From Paracoccus aminophilus JCM 7686 (GTDB lineage: Bacteria; Pseudomonadota; Alphaproteobacteria; Rhodobacterales; Rhodobacteraceae), in assembly GCF_000444995.1 (NCBI RefSeq), contig NC_022041.1, positions 594,001-658,000 of the forward strand: DNA of 64,000 nt, in the 5' to 3' direction. Of the stretch, positions 9,357-16,777 are shown one piece after another (position 1 is the first letter of the stretch; each line of letters starts with the position of its first letter). Position numbers and translations under genes: made by a program. Under the pieces are notes generated by a model. The model was given only the letters and a program-made list of their open reading frames with translations, was not told the DNA's origin and made no database searches.

Positions 9357-9767
9357 ATGAACCTTCATGCCTCTGCCGTGGCCTTCGAGAAAAAGGCCGT
9401 GCTGATCCTTGGCCCCTCGGGGTCGGGCAAGTCGACTTTGGCGCTGGGGCTGATCGCTCTTGGCGGTCAGCTGGTCGCCGATGACCGCTGCCTGCTCTCA
9501 CTGCGCGGGGGCGCGCTGTTTGCCGAGGCACCCGAGACGCTTTCGGGCAAGATCGAGGCGCGGGGCTTTGGCATCCTTGCCGCGACGCCCGCCGAGGCCA
9601 CGGAAGTCACACTTGCCGTCGATCTTGCCGCAAATGAGACGGAGAGGTTGCCTCCCTTCCGCGAAACCGCTTTGCTCGGCGTGACCCTGCCTCTTGTGCT
9701 CGGCCCGCTGCGACCGGGGTTCGAGGCGGCGGTCCGGCAATATCTGATGGCGGGACGCCTTTTGTAA
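9357..9767 (+). CDS. hprK: HPr kinase/phosphorylase, short alphaproteobacterial form
   Basis: A 136-residue protein equivalent to the catalytic C-terminal domain of HPr kinase. It phosphorylates a serine of HPr and so adjusts regulatory PTS output. The P-loop LGPSGSGKST is at about residues 19-28, followed by LVADDR, which carries the catalytic acidic residue. The N-terminal domain of the Firmicute enzyme is absent, as is normal in alphaproteobacteria. rapZ, EIIA and HPr follow. In many relatives the two-component genes chvI-chvG precede hprK; here the gene upstream is pckA, 218 bp away. Confidence 0.88.
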   Translation: MNLHASAVAFEKKAVLILGPSGSGKSTLALGLIALGGQLVADDRCLLSLRGGALFAEAPETLSGKIEARGFGILAATPAEATEVTLAVDLAANETERLPPFRETALLGVTLPLVLGPLRPGFEAAVRQYLMAGRLL

Positions 9768-9779
9768 CTGTGAGCAGGG

Positions 9780-10706
9780 ATGATTGATCAAAGTGACACG
9801 GCGCAACGTCTGGTGCTGATCACCGGGCCTTCGGGGGCCGGGCGATCGACCGCGATCAATGTGCTCGAAGATCTCGGCTACGAGGCGATCGACAACCTGC
9901 CGCTGACCCTGATCCCGCGCCTTCTCGACGGCCCGGCGCGGCCGGTGCCTCTGGCCTTGGGGCTCGATGTCCGCAACCGCGATTTCTCGGCGGCGGGGCT
10001 GATCGAGCTGATCGACCGGCTGACCCGACGGCCCGATTACCTGCTCGAAGTGCTTTATCTCGACTGCTCGACCGAGGTGCTGCTGCGCCGCTACAGCGAA
10101 ACCCGGCGGCGTCATCCGCTGTCGAGCGACGGCGATCCGGTCACCGGCATTCTGGCCGAGCGCGATCTGTTGGCGCCGGTGCGCGCGCGCGCCGATGTGC
10201 TGCTCGACACGACCGAGCTCTCGCCCCATGATCTCAAGGCCGAGCTGTCTTTGTGGTTCGAGACCGAGCCGGGCAAGCGGCTGACGGTCTCGGTCCAGTC
10301 CTTTTCCTATAAGCGGGGCGTGCCGCGTGGGGTCGACATGATGTTCGACTGCCGCTTCCTCGACAATCCGCATTGGGTTCCCGCTTTGCGTGCAAAGGAT
10401 GGCCGCGATCCCGAGGTCCAACATTTCGTCATGTCTGATTCGCGCTATGCGGAATTCTTTACCCGCGTGCGGGATCTTGTGCTTTTTACCCTGCCTGCCC
10501 ATCTGAAAGAGGGTAAGGCACACCTCGCTATCGGCTTTGGATGTACCGGAGGGCAACACCGTTCCGTCACTTTGGCAGAGAAGATGGCCGATTCACTTGC
10601 AGAAGCTGGCTGGCAGGTGTCTAAACGTCATAGGGAACTTGAACGCCGGGAACCGGCGCAGGCACCTGTGGACGAGAGCGTCCGCGATGTGTCCGCGAAA
10701 GGGTGA
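9780..10706 (+). CDS. rapZ: RapZ/YvcJ-type nucleotide-binding regulator
   Basis: A 308-residue RapZ-family protein (RNase adapter in E. coli; GTPase/ATPase activity in Bacillus YvcJ). The N-terminal P-loop is [10 protein letters not shown], in which the usual Lys is Arg, as is common in this family's GxSGAGxS loop. The C-terminal domain holds the conserved [10 protein letters not shown] segment. It lies 12 nt after hprK and 27 nt before the EIIA gene, the usual alphaproteobacterial PTS arrangement. Whether it acts on a small RNA in this organism is unknown. Confidence 0.9.
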   Translation: MIDQSDTAQRLVLITGPSGAGRSTAINVLEDLGYEAIDNLPLTLIPRLLDGPARPVPLALGLDVRNRDFSAAGLIELIDRLTRRPDYLLEVLYLDCSTEVLLRRYSETRRRHPLSSDGDPVTGILAERDLLAPVRARADVLLDTTELSPHDLKAELSLWFETEPGKRLTVSVQSFSYKRGVPRGVDMMFDCRFLDNPHWVPALRAKDGRDPEVQHFVMSDSRYAEFFTRVRDLVLFTLPAHLKEGKAHLAIGFGCTGGQHRSVTLAEKMADSLAEAGWQVSKRHRELERREPAQAPVDESVRDVSAKG

Positions 10707-10733
10707 TCGGCTATCGATGCGTGGTAGGTCGAG

Positions 10734-11159
10734 TTGATCGGAATTGTCATCGTGGGCCATGGTGGCCTTGCGCGTGAATATCTTCTTGCGGTTGAGCATG
10801 TGGTCGGACCGCAAAGCGGCATTCGCGCGGTTACAATCGAAGAGGACCATGACCGCGGCCAGAAACAGGCCGAGATCTGTGCCGCCGCCGATGCGGTCGA
10901 TACAGGCGACGGCGTGGTGGTGGTGACAGACCTGTTCGGGGGCTCGCCCTCGAACCTGTCGCTTCTGGCCTGTACGGCCAAAAATCGGGCGATCCTTTAC
11001 GGCGCGAACCTTCCGCTGCTCGTCAAGCTCGCCAAATCCCGACACATGCCCTTGGCCGATGCGCTCTCCGCCGCCAAAGATGCAGGTCGCAAATACATCA
11101 ACAGCTATAATGTCGATCCAGCCGAAGTCGTGCCGATCAACAGCCGGGCGGTCTCATGA
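10734..11159 (+). CDS. PTS EIIA component, mannose/fructose family (EIIA-Man type)
   Basis: A 141-residue EIIA domain beginning MIGIVIVGHGGLA; His9 is the expected phosphorylation site. TTG 10734 is chosen as the start because an in-frame TAG lies three codons upstream (10725) and the family N-terminus begins exactly here, so initiation from a weak codon is likely. No sugar permease (EIIB, C or D) is nearby, so the role is probably regulatory. The stop overlaps the HPr start (ATGA). Confidence 0.9.
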   Translation: MIGIVIVGHGGLAREYLLAVEHVVGPQSGIRAVTIEEDHDRGQKQAEICAAADAVDTGDGVVVVTDLFGGSPSNLSLLACTAKNRAILYGANLPLLVKLAKSRHMPLADALSAAKDAGRKYINSYNVDPAEVVPINSRAVS

Positions 11160-11434
11160 CCGGGGCCGTCACCCAAACTCTCCAGATCATCAATGAAAAA
11201 GGTCTCCACGCCCGCGCCAGCGCGAAGTTTGTGGAAACGGTCGAGCGTTTTGATGCCGATGTCACCGTCGAGAAAGACGGGATGGAAGTCTCTGGCGATT
11301 CGATCATGGGCCTTCTGATGCTGGCCGCGCCGCGCGGCAGCTCGATCACGGTGACCACCGAAGGGCCGCAAGCGGCAGAGCTCGGGCAGGCACTGGCCAG
11401 CCTTGTCGGCGATTATTTCGGCGAAGGCATGTAA
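11156..11434 (+). CDS. ptsH: phosphocarrier protein HPr
   Basis: A 92-residue HPr. His18 in GLHARAS is the enzyme I phosphorylation site. Ser49 in GDSIMGLLML is the HPr-kinase site, which fits hprK two genes upstream. It accepts phosphate from enzyme I (not in this window) and passes it to the EIIA encoded immediately before. ATGA coupling with that gene supports joint translation. Confidence 0.95.
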   Translation: MTGAVTQTLQIINEKGLHARASAKFVETVERFDADVTVEKDGMEVSGDSIMGLLMLAAPRGSSITVTTEGPQAAELGQALASLVGDYFGEGM

Positions 11435-11443
11435 GGCCGGGCG

Positions 11444-12091
11444 GTGGCGCGCGGCAGCTATCATCACGGCAATCTGAAACAGGCTCTGGTCGAGGCCGCG
11501 ACGGAGGTTGTCGCGCATCGCGGCCCCTTGGCCTTCACCCTGTCGGAGGTCGCGCGTTCGGCGGGCGTCTCGGCGGCGGCGGTTTATCGGCATTTCTCGG
11601 GGCGCGACGAGCTTCTGGCCGAGGTCGCCCGGCAGGGCTTCGTCATCTTCTGCGACCGCCTGCGCGCCGCGCGTGACTCGGTCCCGGCAGAGAGCGAGCA
11701 TCTGGCCCTTGAAAAGCTGTGGCGGGTCGGGACGACCTATCTCGAGATGGCTACCGAAAATCAGGGCTTTTACCGCGCCATGTATGCCTCGGGGCTCGAT
11801 CACGGCACTTACACGGCCATGGCCGCGGCGGCCGAGGGCGCCTATAGCCTGCTGTTTCTGACCGTGCGCGAGGTTCTGGCCACCTTGCCCGAGGCCCGCA
11901 GGCCCGATCCGATCATGGTCTCGAACCATCTCTGGGCGCTCACCCATGGCGTGATCGAGCTCTTCAGCGGCGCGACGAGCTTTGGCCTCGGCCTCGAGGC
12001 GATGACCGCGCTGTTGTATCAGGGTGGGCTAACCTATCTGCGCGGCCTTGGCATCTCGGACCTGCCCGAGCTGCAAGCGCCGTCCGCCTAG
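11444..12091 (+). CDS. TetR/AcrR family transcriptional regulator
   Basis: A 215-residue regulator with a TetR-type helix-turn-helix near residues 28-55 (LSEVARSAGVSAAAVYRHF). The C-terminal ligand domain resembles the WHG-type domain of TetR proteins. GTG 11444 is the only start that keeps the conserved RGSYHHGNLK N-terminus. It is 9 nt after ptsH and may be co-transcribed. The target is unknown. Confidence 0.85.
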   Translation: MARGSYHHGNLKQALVEAATEVVAHRGPLAFTLSEVARSAGVSAAAVYRHFSGRDELLAEVARQGFVIFCDRLRAARDSVPAESEHLALEKLWRVGTTYLEMATENQGFYRAMYASGLDHGTYTAMAAAAEGAYSLLFLTVREVLATLPEARRPDPIMVSNHLWALTHGVIELFSGATSFGLGLEAMTALLYQGGLTYLRGLGISDLPELQAPSA

Positions 12092-12128
12092 CAAACGAGC
12101 CTCGGCAGGATCTCTGGACCGGGACAGC

Positions 12129-12151
12129 AAAAGAGCCCCGAAAGGGGCTCT
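12129..12151 (-). terminator. intrinsic terminator shared by convergent genes
   Basis: A perfect AGAGCCCC-GAAA-GGGGCTCT hairpin. On the minus strand it is followed by TTTTG, so it serves best the minus-strand gene ending at 12176. It may also stop tetR transcription. Confidence 0.8.
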
Positions 12152-12175
12152 GATGGGATCAATCGGGGCAGGGGC

Positions 12176-13051
12176 TCAGCGGCGCGGGCGCGGATCGGCG
12201 ACCAGACGCCCGGGCTTGTTGCCGTTGAGACGCGGTGCGGGCTCGCCATAGCCATCCTCCAGCAGATCGGTCTCGGCGAAATCGGTCGACGCGCCTTGCG
12301 CCGCGCGCAGCTTGGGCATCCCGCGACCGCTGAAGACACCACTGCGCGCCTGAGCTGCCGCGTCTTGCTCGGGGGCGAGATCGTCATAGGCGGCGCGGGA
12401 CGGGTTGCGATCCTCGGCGTAAAGCTCGTCCTCATAGCGGTCATCGGCCAGCGGCTCGACCATCTGGCGCGGCTGGGCATAGCGCGGCTCGGCAACACGC
12501 GGTTCCGAGACCCGGGGTTCGGCCATGCGCGGCTCGGCCACGCGAGGTTCAGTAACACGCGGCTCGGCAACACGAGGCTCTGCAACACGCAGTTCAGACA
12601 AACGCTGCTCAGCGCGGCGCAGGCCCGACTGGGCGGCCGGTTGCGCGGCGGGCTGGGTCTGGGCGCGCACCGAAGCCGCAAAGCGCGAGATCCGGCGCGG
12701 CTGGCTTTCTTCGTCGAGCGGGGCCTCTTCGACCTCGCTCGGACGCGCACGGGGCAGATCTTCGGCGCTGCGGGTTGCGACCAGCGGCTTGGCCGCACGG
12801 CCGCCGCTTTCCAAAAGCCGCACCATCCGCCGCGAGTTCAGCCGGATGTCGATCGCGAGATAGGCGATCCCCGCGACCGCAAACAGCAGAACGAACCCAC
12901 CAAGCAACAGCAGAAGCGCGCGCAACAGCACCTCCGGATTGCCCTGAGCCTCCAGCGCCATCCGACCGGACAAGGCCAGAATCGCCAAACCTGTCAGCAC
13001 CACCAGAACGTTCATCGCGCGTTCCAGCGAGGTGATGAAGAACTGCCTCAT
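12176..13051 (-). CDS. two-helix membrane protein with xAEPR pentapeptide repeats, function unknown
   Basis: A 291-residue protein with two predicted membrane segments (about 14-33 and 42-69). A long charged Arg/Glu/Pro-rich cytoplasmic region follows. Residues 156-190 are seven consecutive units of the pattern [VM][AST]EPR, flanked by degenerate LSELR and YAQPR. ATG 13051 is chosen because AAGGGG lies 7 nt upstream; an earlier in-frame start overlaps gshA. The gene begins 11 nt after the gshA stop and is probably co-transcribed. I do not recognise a functional family; the fold suggests a membrane-anchored, disordered scaffold. Confidence 0.75.
   Translation of the reverse strand: MRQFFITSLERAMNVLVVLTGLAILALSGRMALEAQGNPEVLLRALLLLLGGFVLLFAVAGIAYLAIDIRLNSRRMVRLLESGGRAAKPLVATRSAEDLPRARPSEVEEAPLDEESQPRRISRFAASVRAQTQPAAQPAAQSGLRRAEQRLSELRVAEPRVAEPRVTEPRVAEPRMAEPRVSEPRVAEPRYAQPRQMVEPLADDRYEDELYAEDRNPSRAAYDDLAPEQDAAAQARSGVFSGRGMPKLRAAQGASTDFAETDLLEDGYGEPAPRLNGNKPGRLVADPRPRR
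12467..12601 (-). repeat. 15-bp tandem repeat encoding xAEPR units
   Basis: Nine 15-bp units, the outer two degenerate, encode residues 151-195 of the preceding protein. Third-base differences between units show that the repeat is old enough to have diverged at DNA level while the peptide is kept. Confidence 0.8.
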
Positions 13052-13061
13052 GTTTTGCCCC

Positions 13062-14426
13062 TTAGTAGCTATACTCCGCATAAATGCGGGTCAGGTCCTT
13101 TGACCATTCGCCATTATACTTATGAAGCAGTTCATCGGCCGGAACGCGGCCGCTGTCCACGCTTTCCAGCAGGGGATTAAGGAAATGTGATTCATCGGCG
13201 CCATTGGCGTCCAGGCGCGCGCGCGCCGTCAGACCGGCCTGCGAAATCCCCACGACCTCGCGCGCGAGATCGCGCATCTTGATGCCCCCGGCCTCTGCCT
13301 CCAGCGCCAGCCGCGACGCACCGCGACGCAGCCCCTCGCGGGTTTCGGCGTCCCAGCCCTTGACCAGATCCCAAGCGGCATCCAGCGCCGATTGATCGTA
13401 GAGCAACCCGACCCAGAAGGCGGGCAGTGCATTCAACCGCGCCTCAGAGCCGCCGTCCGCGCCGCGCATCTCGATGAACTTCTTGACGCGGGCCTCGGGG
13501 AAGACGGTGGTGAGATGGTCGGCCCAATCCGACAGCGTCGGGATCTCGCCCGGCAGCGCCGGCAGTTTGCCCTTGAGGAAGTCGCGGAAGCTCTGGCCGA
13601 GCGCGTTGATATATTGGCCGTCGCGGTAGACGAAATACATCGGCACATCGAGGACGTAATCGACCCAACGCTCATAGCCCATGCCGTCCTCGAAGGCGAA
13701 GGGCAGCATCCCGGTGCGGGCATCATCAAGGTTTTGCCAGATATTCGCGCGCCAGCTTTTCATGCCGTTGAGCTTGCCGTCGAGGAAGGGCGAATTGGCA
13801 AACAGCGCGGTGGCAACGGGCTGCAGGGCCAAAGCGACGCGCAGCTTCTGGACCATATCGGCTTCCGAGCCGAAATCGAGGTTCACCTGAACCGTGCAGG
13901 TCCGATACATCATGTCCTGACCCATCGTGCCGACGCGGGTCATGTAATCGGTCATCAGCCGGTAACGGCCCTTCGGCATCATCGGCATCTGATCGAGCCG
14001 CCAGATCGGCGCGGCGCCGAGCCCAAGATAGCCAATGCCACGCGGCGTGGCGATCTCGGCCACTTCGGCCAGATGCTGCGACAGCTCGGCGGCGCTTTCG
14101 TGGATGGTCTCCAGCGGCGCCCCCGACAGCTCCAGCTGCCCGCCGGGCTCAAGGCTCACATTGGCGCCATTCCGGGTCAGGCCGATCAGCGCGCCCGCCT
14201 CAAGCACCGGCTCCCAGCCGAAGCGTTGCTCGAGCCCTTCGAGCATCGCCTTGACCGAGCGCTCGCCCTCATAGGGCAGCGGCAACAGATCGTCGGTGGT
14301 ATAGCCGAATTTCTCGTGCTCGGTGCCAATCCGCCAGCTCTCACGCGGCTTCTCGCCCGAGGCGATATATTGGGAAAGCTGTTCGGGATGCTCGATCGGG
14401 CCGCCGCCCTGTTGAGGAATGGACAT
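13062..14426 (-). CDS. gshA: glutamate--cysteine ligase, plant/alphaproteobacterial type
   Basis: Catalyses the first step of glutathione synthesis (L-Glu + L-Cys + ATP to gamma-glutamylcysteine). The 454-residue length and segments such as IGTEHEKFGY, SLEPGGQLELSGAP and CTVQVNLDF match the GCS2 family shared by plants and alphaproteobacteria rather than E. coli GshA. The start ATG 14426 follows a pyrimidine-poor stretch and preserves the family N-terminus. gshB is not in the window. Confidence 0.93.
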   Translation of the reverse strand: MSIPQQGGGPIEHPEQLSQYIASGEKPRESWRIGTEHEKFGYTTDDLLPLPYEGERSVKAMLEGLEQRFGWEPVLEAGALIGLTRNGANVSLEPGGQLELSGAPLETIHESAAELSQHLAEVAEIATPRGIGYLGLGAAPIWRLDQMPMMPKGRYRLMTDYMTRVGTMGQDMMYRTCTVQVNLDFGSEADMVQKLRVALALQPVATALFANSPFLDGKLNGMKSWRANIWQNLDDARTGMLPFAFEDGMGYERWVDYVLDVPMYFVYRDGQYINALGQSFRDFLKGKLPALPGEIPTLSDWADHLTTVFPEARVKKFIEMRGADGGSEARLNALPAFWVGLLYDQSALDAAWDLVKGWDAETREGLRRGASRLALEAEAGGIKMRDLAREVVGISQAGLTARARLDANGADESHFLNPLLESVDSGRVPADELLHKYNGEWSKDLTRIYAEYSY

Positions 14427-14477
14427 CGGTGGCCTTTCATTTGCCTTCTAGCGCTCACAGGTGGCAACTCGTCGCGG

Positions 14478-14990
14478 TCAAGTCAAGCGGGCGCGATCAG
14501 GTCTCGACCAAACTGTCTGAACTGTCACATCGCTGGCGCGCAAAGCGGCGGAAATCCGACCCATATCGACCCCGGGCAGCGAGGCGAAGGCATCGGCAAG
14601 CTGCGCCGCACCTGCCGCATCGACCGGAATGAGCAAAGCCTGACCGTCCAGCGACTTCAGCCGCCAATGCGGCCGCCCGGCCAGCGACAGCAGGCGGATC
14701 TCGCTCAGATCGCGCAGCGGCAGCTCGCCGCCAAGGGCGCGGGCCGCGAAATAGCGGATCGCCCCCTCATCGACCTCGACCAGCCCCGGAGCGCCGATCT
14801 CGCGCTGAAAGCGCATCTGGCGCCGCGCGGTCACCCCCCAGATCGCCGCCAAAACGATGATCAACCCGCCGAGCGGCTGAAAGAAATAGCCGCCCTTGAG
14901 AAAGATCCAAAGCCCGAAAAGCCCAAAGGCGGTCGCGGCCAAAACCTCACGCCAGGGCTGAAGCTGCCGTAAAAGATCGGGCCGGATCAT
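14478..14990 (-). CDS. small membrane protein, function unknown
   Basis: 170 residues with two adjacent hydrophobic segments near the N-terminus (about 17-33 and 37-55), then a soluble C-terminal part rich in beta-type sequence (PLRDLSEIRLLSLAGRPHW). This resembles membrane proteins with a PH-like domain, but I cannot assign a family. ATG 14990 overlaps the stop of the GNAT gene (ATGA), so the two are translationally coupled. An upstream extension of this frame runs antisense-free through the GNAT gene and is rejected. Confidence 0.7.
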   Translation of the reverse strand: MIRPDLLRQLQPWREVLAATAFGLFGLWIFLKGGYFFQPLGGLIIVLAAIWGVTARRQMRFQREIGAPGLVEVDEGAIRYFAARALGGELPLRDLSEIRLLSLAGRPHWRLKSLDGQALLIPVDAAGAAQLADAFASLPGVDMGRISAALRASDVTVQTVWSRPDRARLT

Positions 14991-15403
14991 GCGAAATCCA
15001 GAACCATATCGCGGTGAGGCAGGCCCGCATCGAGATATTCCGGCCCATAGGCAGAGAACCCGAGCCGCTCGTAAAAGCCGATCGCATGGCTCTGCGCGCC
15101 AAGTTTGGCGCGCTTCACGCCGGGCATGGCCCGCAATTCCGCCAAAGCGCCCCGGATCAGGGCCGCGCCCAAACCCGCGCCGCGCCATTCGCGCAAAACC
15201 GCCACGCGCCCGATCTTGCCGGTCTCGCCCTCGATCAGCAGACGCGCAGTGCCGACCGCGCGGCCCTCGGCCCGGACCAGCAGATGGATCGCCGCGCCGT
15301 CGCGCCCGTCGATCTCCTCTTCAACCGAGATCGCCTGCTCTTCGACGAAAACCTTGTGGCGCAGCGCCTGACATAACGCGAGATCTTGCGTTTTCTCTAT
15401 CAC
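14987..15403 (-). CDS. GNAT family N-acetyltransferase
   Basis: A 138-residue GNAT protein of the ElaA/YjcF-like type. It contains the acetyl-CoA loop (RVAVLREWRGAGLGAALI) and the C-terminal FYERLGF motif. The substrate is unknown. The start overlaps the dapE stop by 4 nt and the end overlaps the following membrane gene, giving a tight dapE-GNAT-membrane protein operon. Confidence 0.85.
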   Translation of the reverse strand: MIEKTQDLALCQALRHKVFVEEQAISVEEEIDGRDGAAIHLLVRAEGRAVGTARLLIEGETGKIGRVAVLREWRGAGLGAALIRGALAELRAMPGVKRAKLGAQSHAIGFYERLGFSAYGPEYLDAGLPHRDMVLDFA

Positions 15404-16542
15404 GAAAAATACCCATCGAGGACGGAACGGTAAATCCGGGCGAGTTGGCGCACCTGCTCGGCAGGTACACGCTCGTCCACCTCATGCATGAAACGACCCA
15501 CCAGCCCATATTCAAGGACCGGGCAATGATTTTGGATGAAGCGCGCATCCGAAGTGCCGCCGCTGGTCGAGAGTTTCGGGGTGATCCCGGTTTCGCGCGC
15601 GACGACGGCGCGGACCAGATCGACGAAGGGGCCGGGCTCGGTGACGAAGCTCGTGCCCGAGCAATCGGCCTCCAGCGTGAAGCTCACGCCGGTCTCGGCC
15701 TCGATGGTCGCGGCCAGATCGGTCAAGCGGGTCACAAGACTTGCCTCAGAATGGGCATCGTTGAAGCGGATGTTCAACAGCGCGGTCGCACGCTCGGGCA
15801 CGATATTGGTTGTCTTGTTGCCGGTGTCGATCGAGGTCACCTGCAGGCCCGAGGGCTCGAAATGCGCGGTGCCCTGATCGAGCGGCTCGGCGGTCAGCAC
15901 GCCGAGGTAACGGATCAGCGCATGAAGCGGGTTCTTCGTCAGATGCGGATAGGCGGCATGGCCCTGCACGCCCTTGGCGGTGATCTTGAAATTGATCGAG
16001 CCGCGCCGGCCAATCTTCATCATCTCGCCCATTTTCGTCGGGTTCGAGGGCTCGCCGACGATGCAGACCGACATCTGTTCGCCCTGGGCCTTCATCCAAT
16101 CCAACAGCGCGACCGTGCCATCCTTGCTCGGGCCTTCTTCATCGCCGGTGATGGTTAGGATCAGCGCGCCGTCGCCGGGCAGATCCTTGGCCATGTCGAT
16201 TGCGGCGGCGGTAAAGGCTGCGACGCCCGATTTCATATCGGTGGCGCCACGCCCCCAGATCACGCCATCGACCTCGACGCCCGAGAAGGGCGGATGGGTC
16301 CAGCTTGCCTCATTGCCCGGCGGCACGACATCGGTATGGCCGTTGAAGCCAAAGGTCCGCGCCGCGCCCTTGGCACCTTTGCGCGCGAAGAGATTGGGCG
16401 TGCCATTGCGATCGACGCGGTGGGTCTCGAACCCGGCTGCGCGCAAAAGCCCCTCCAGCAAGACCAGCGCGCCGCCTTCCTCTGGCGTGACCGAGGGGCA
16501 GCGGATCAGTTGGGCGGTGAGGTCTGCGGCATCGATGTTCAT
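15400..16542 (-). CDS. dapE: succinyl-diaminopimelate desuccinylase
   Basis: A zinc aminoacylase of the lysine/diaminopimelate pathway that removes succinate from N-succinyl-LL-DAP. The 380 residues carry the M20 motifs GHTDVVPPG, RGATDMKSG and TGDEEG (metal ligands and catalytic Glu). The C-terminal LSTSGGTSDARF segment is characteristic of DapE. ATG 16542 (MNIDAADL) is chosen over a longer in-frame extension whose sequence is unlike the family. Confidence 0.93.
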   Translation of the reverse strand: MNIDAADLTAQLIRCPSVTPEEGGALVLLEGLLRAAGFETHRVDRNGTPNLFARKGAKGAARTFGFNGHTDVVPPGNEASWTHPPFSGVEVDGVIWGRGATDMKSGVAAFTAAAIDMAKDLPGDGALILTITGDEEGPSKDGTVALLDWMKAQGEQMSVCIVGEPSNPTKMGEMMKIGRRGSINFKITAKGVQGHAAYPHLTKNPLHALIRYLGVLTAEPLDQGTAHFEPSGLQVTSIDTGNKTTNIVPERATALLNIRFNDAHSEASLVTRLTDLAATIEAETGVSFTLEADCSGTSFVTEPGPFVDLVRAVVARETGITPKLSTSGGTSDARFIQNHCPVLEYGLVGRFMHEVDERVPAEQVRQLARIYRSVLDGYFS

Positions 16543-16667
16543 GGCGGGCTCTGATTGGGACTGATTTTCCAAAGCGATACACTTTGGCTGGCCGCCTTTC
16601 CATCCCGCCAGCGGGTGGCGGCAAAAGCGCCTCATGCGAAAGTCATATTAATGCTAAAATGGCAATC

Positions 16668-16690
16668 GCGGCGCATGATAGTTGCGCCGC
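16668..16690. promoter_or_regulatory. perfect inverted repeat upstream of mcd
   Basis: Arms GCGGCGCA and TGCGCCGC (8 bp each) flank the 7-nt spacer TGATAGT, about 90 bp before mcd. Size and symmetry suit a dimeric regulator's operator or a short RNA hairpin. An AT-rich stretch at 16645-16662 (AAAGTCATATTAATGC region) just upstream may hold the promoter. Confidence 0.5.
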
Positions 16691-16720
16691 ATTGTCGGAC
16701 AGGCTAGGAATTGCTGCAAC

Positions 16721-16771
16721 GCCGCAAGGGGTGGCCGCAACGGATGGCCGTAAGGGATGCCGCAAGGGATG
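16721..16771 (+). repeat. 13-bp tandem repeat with SD-like core and start codon, four units
   Basis: Units are GCCGCAAGGGGTG, GCCGCAACGGATG, GCCGTAAGGGATG and a 12-base CCGCAAGGGATG. They run directly into the translation start region of mcd. Each carries a purine-rich AAGGG/AACGG core touching an ATG or GTG. Confidence 0.85.
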
Positions 16772-16777
16772 ACTGAC

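Noticed and set aside
12467..12601. CRISPR-like repeat
   Set aside because: Units are contiguous 15-mers in frame inside a coding region, with no spacers.
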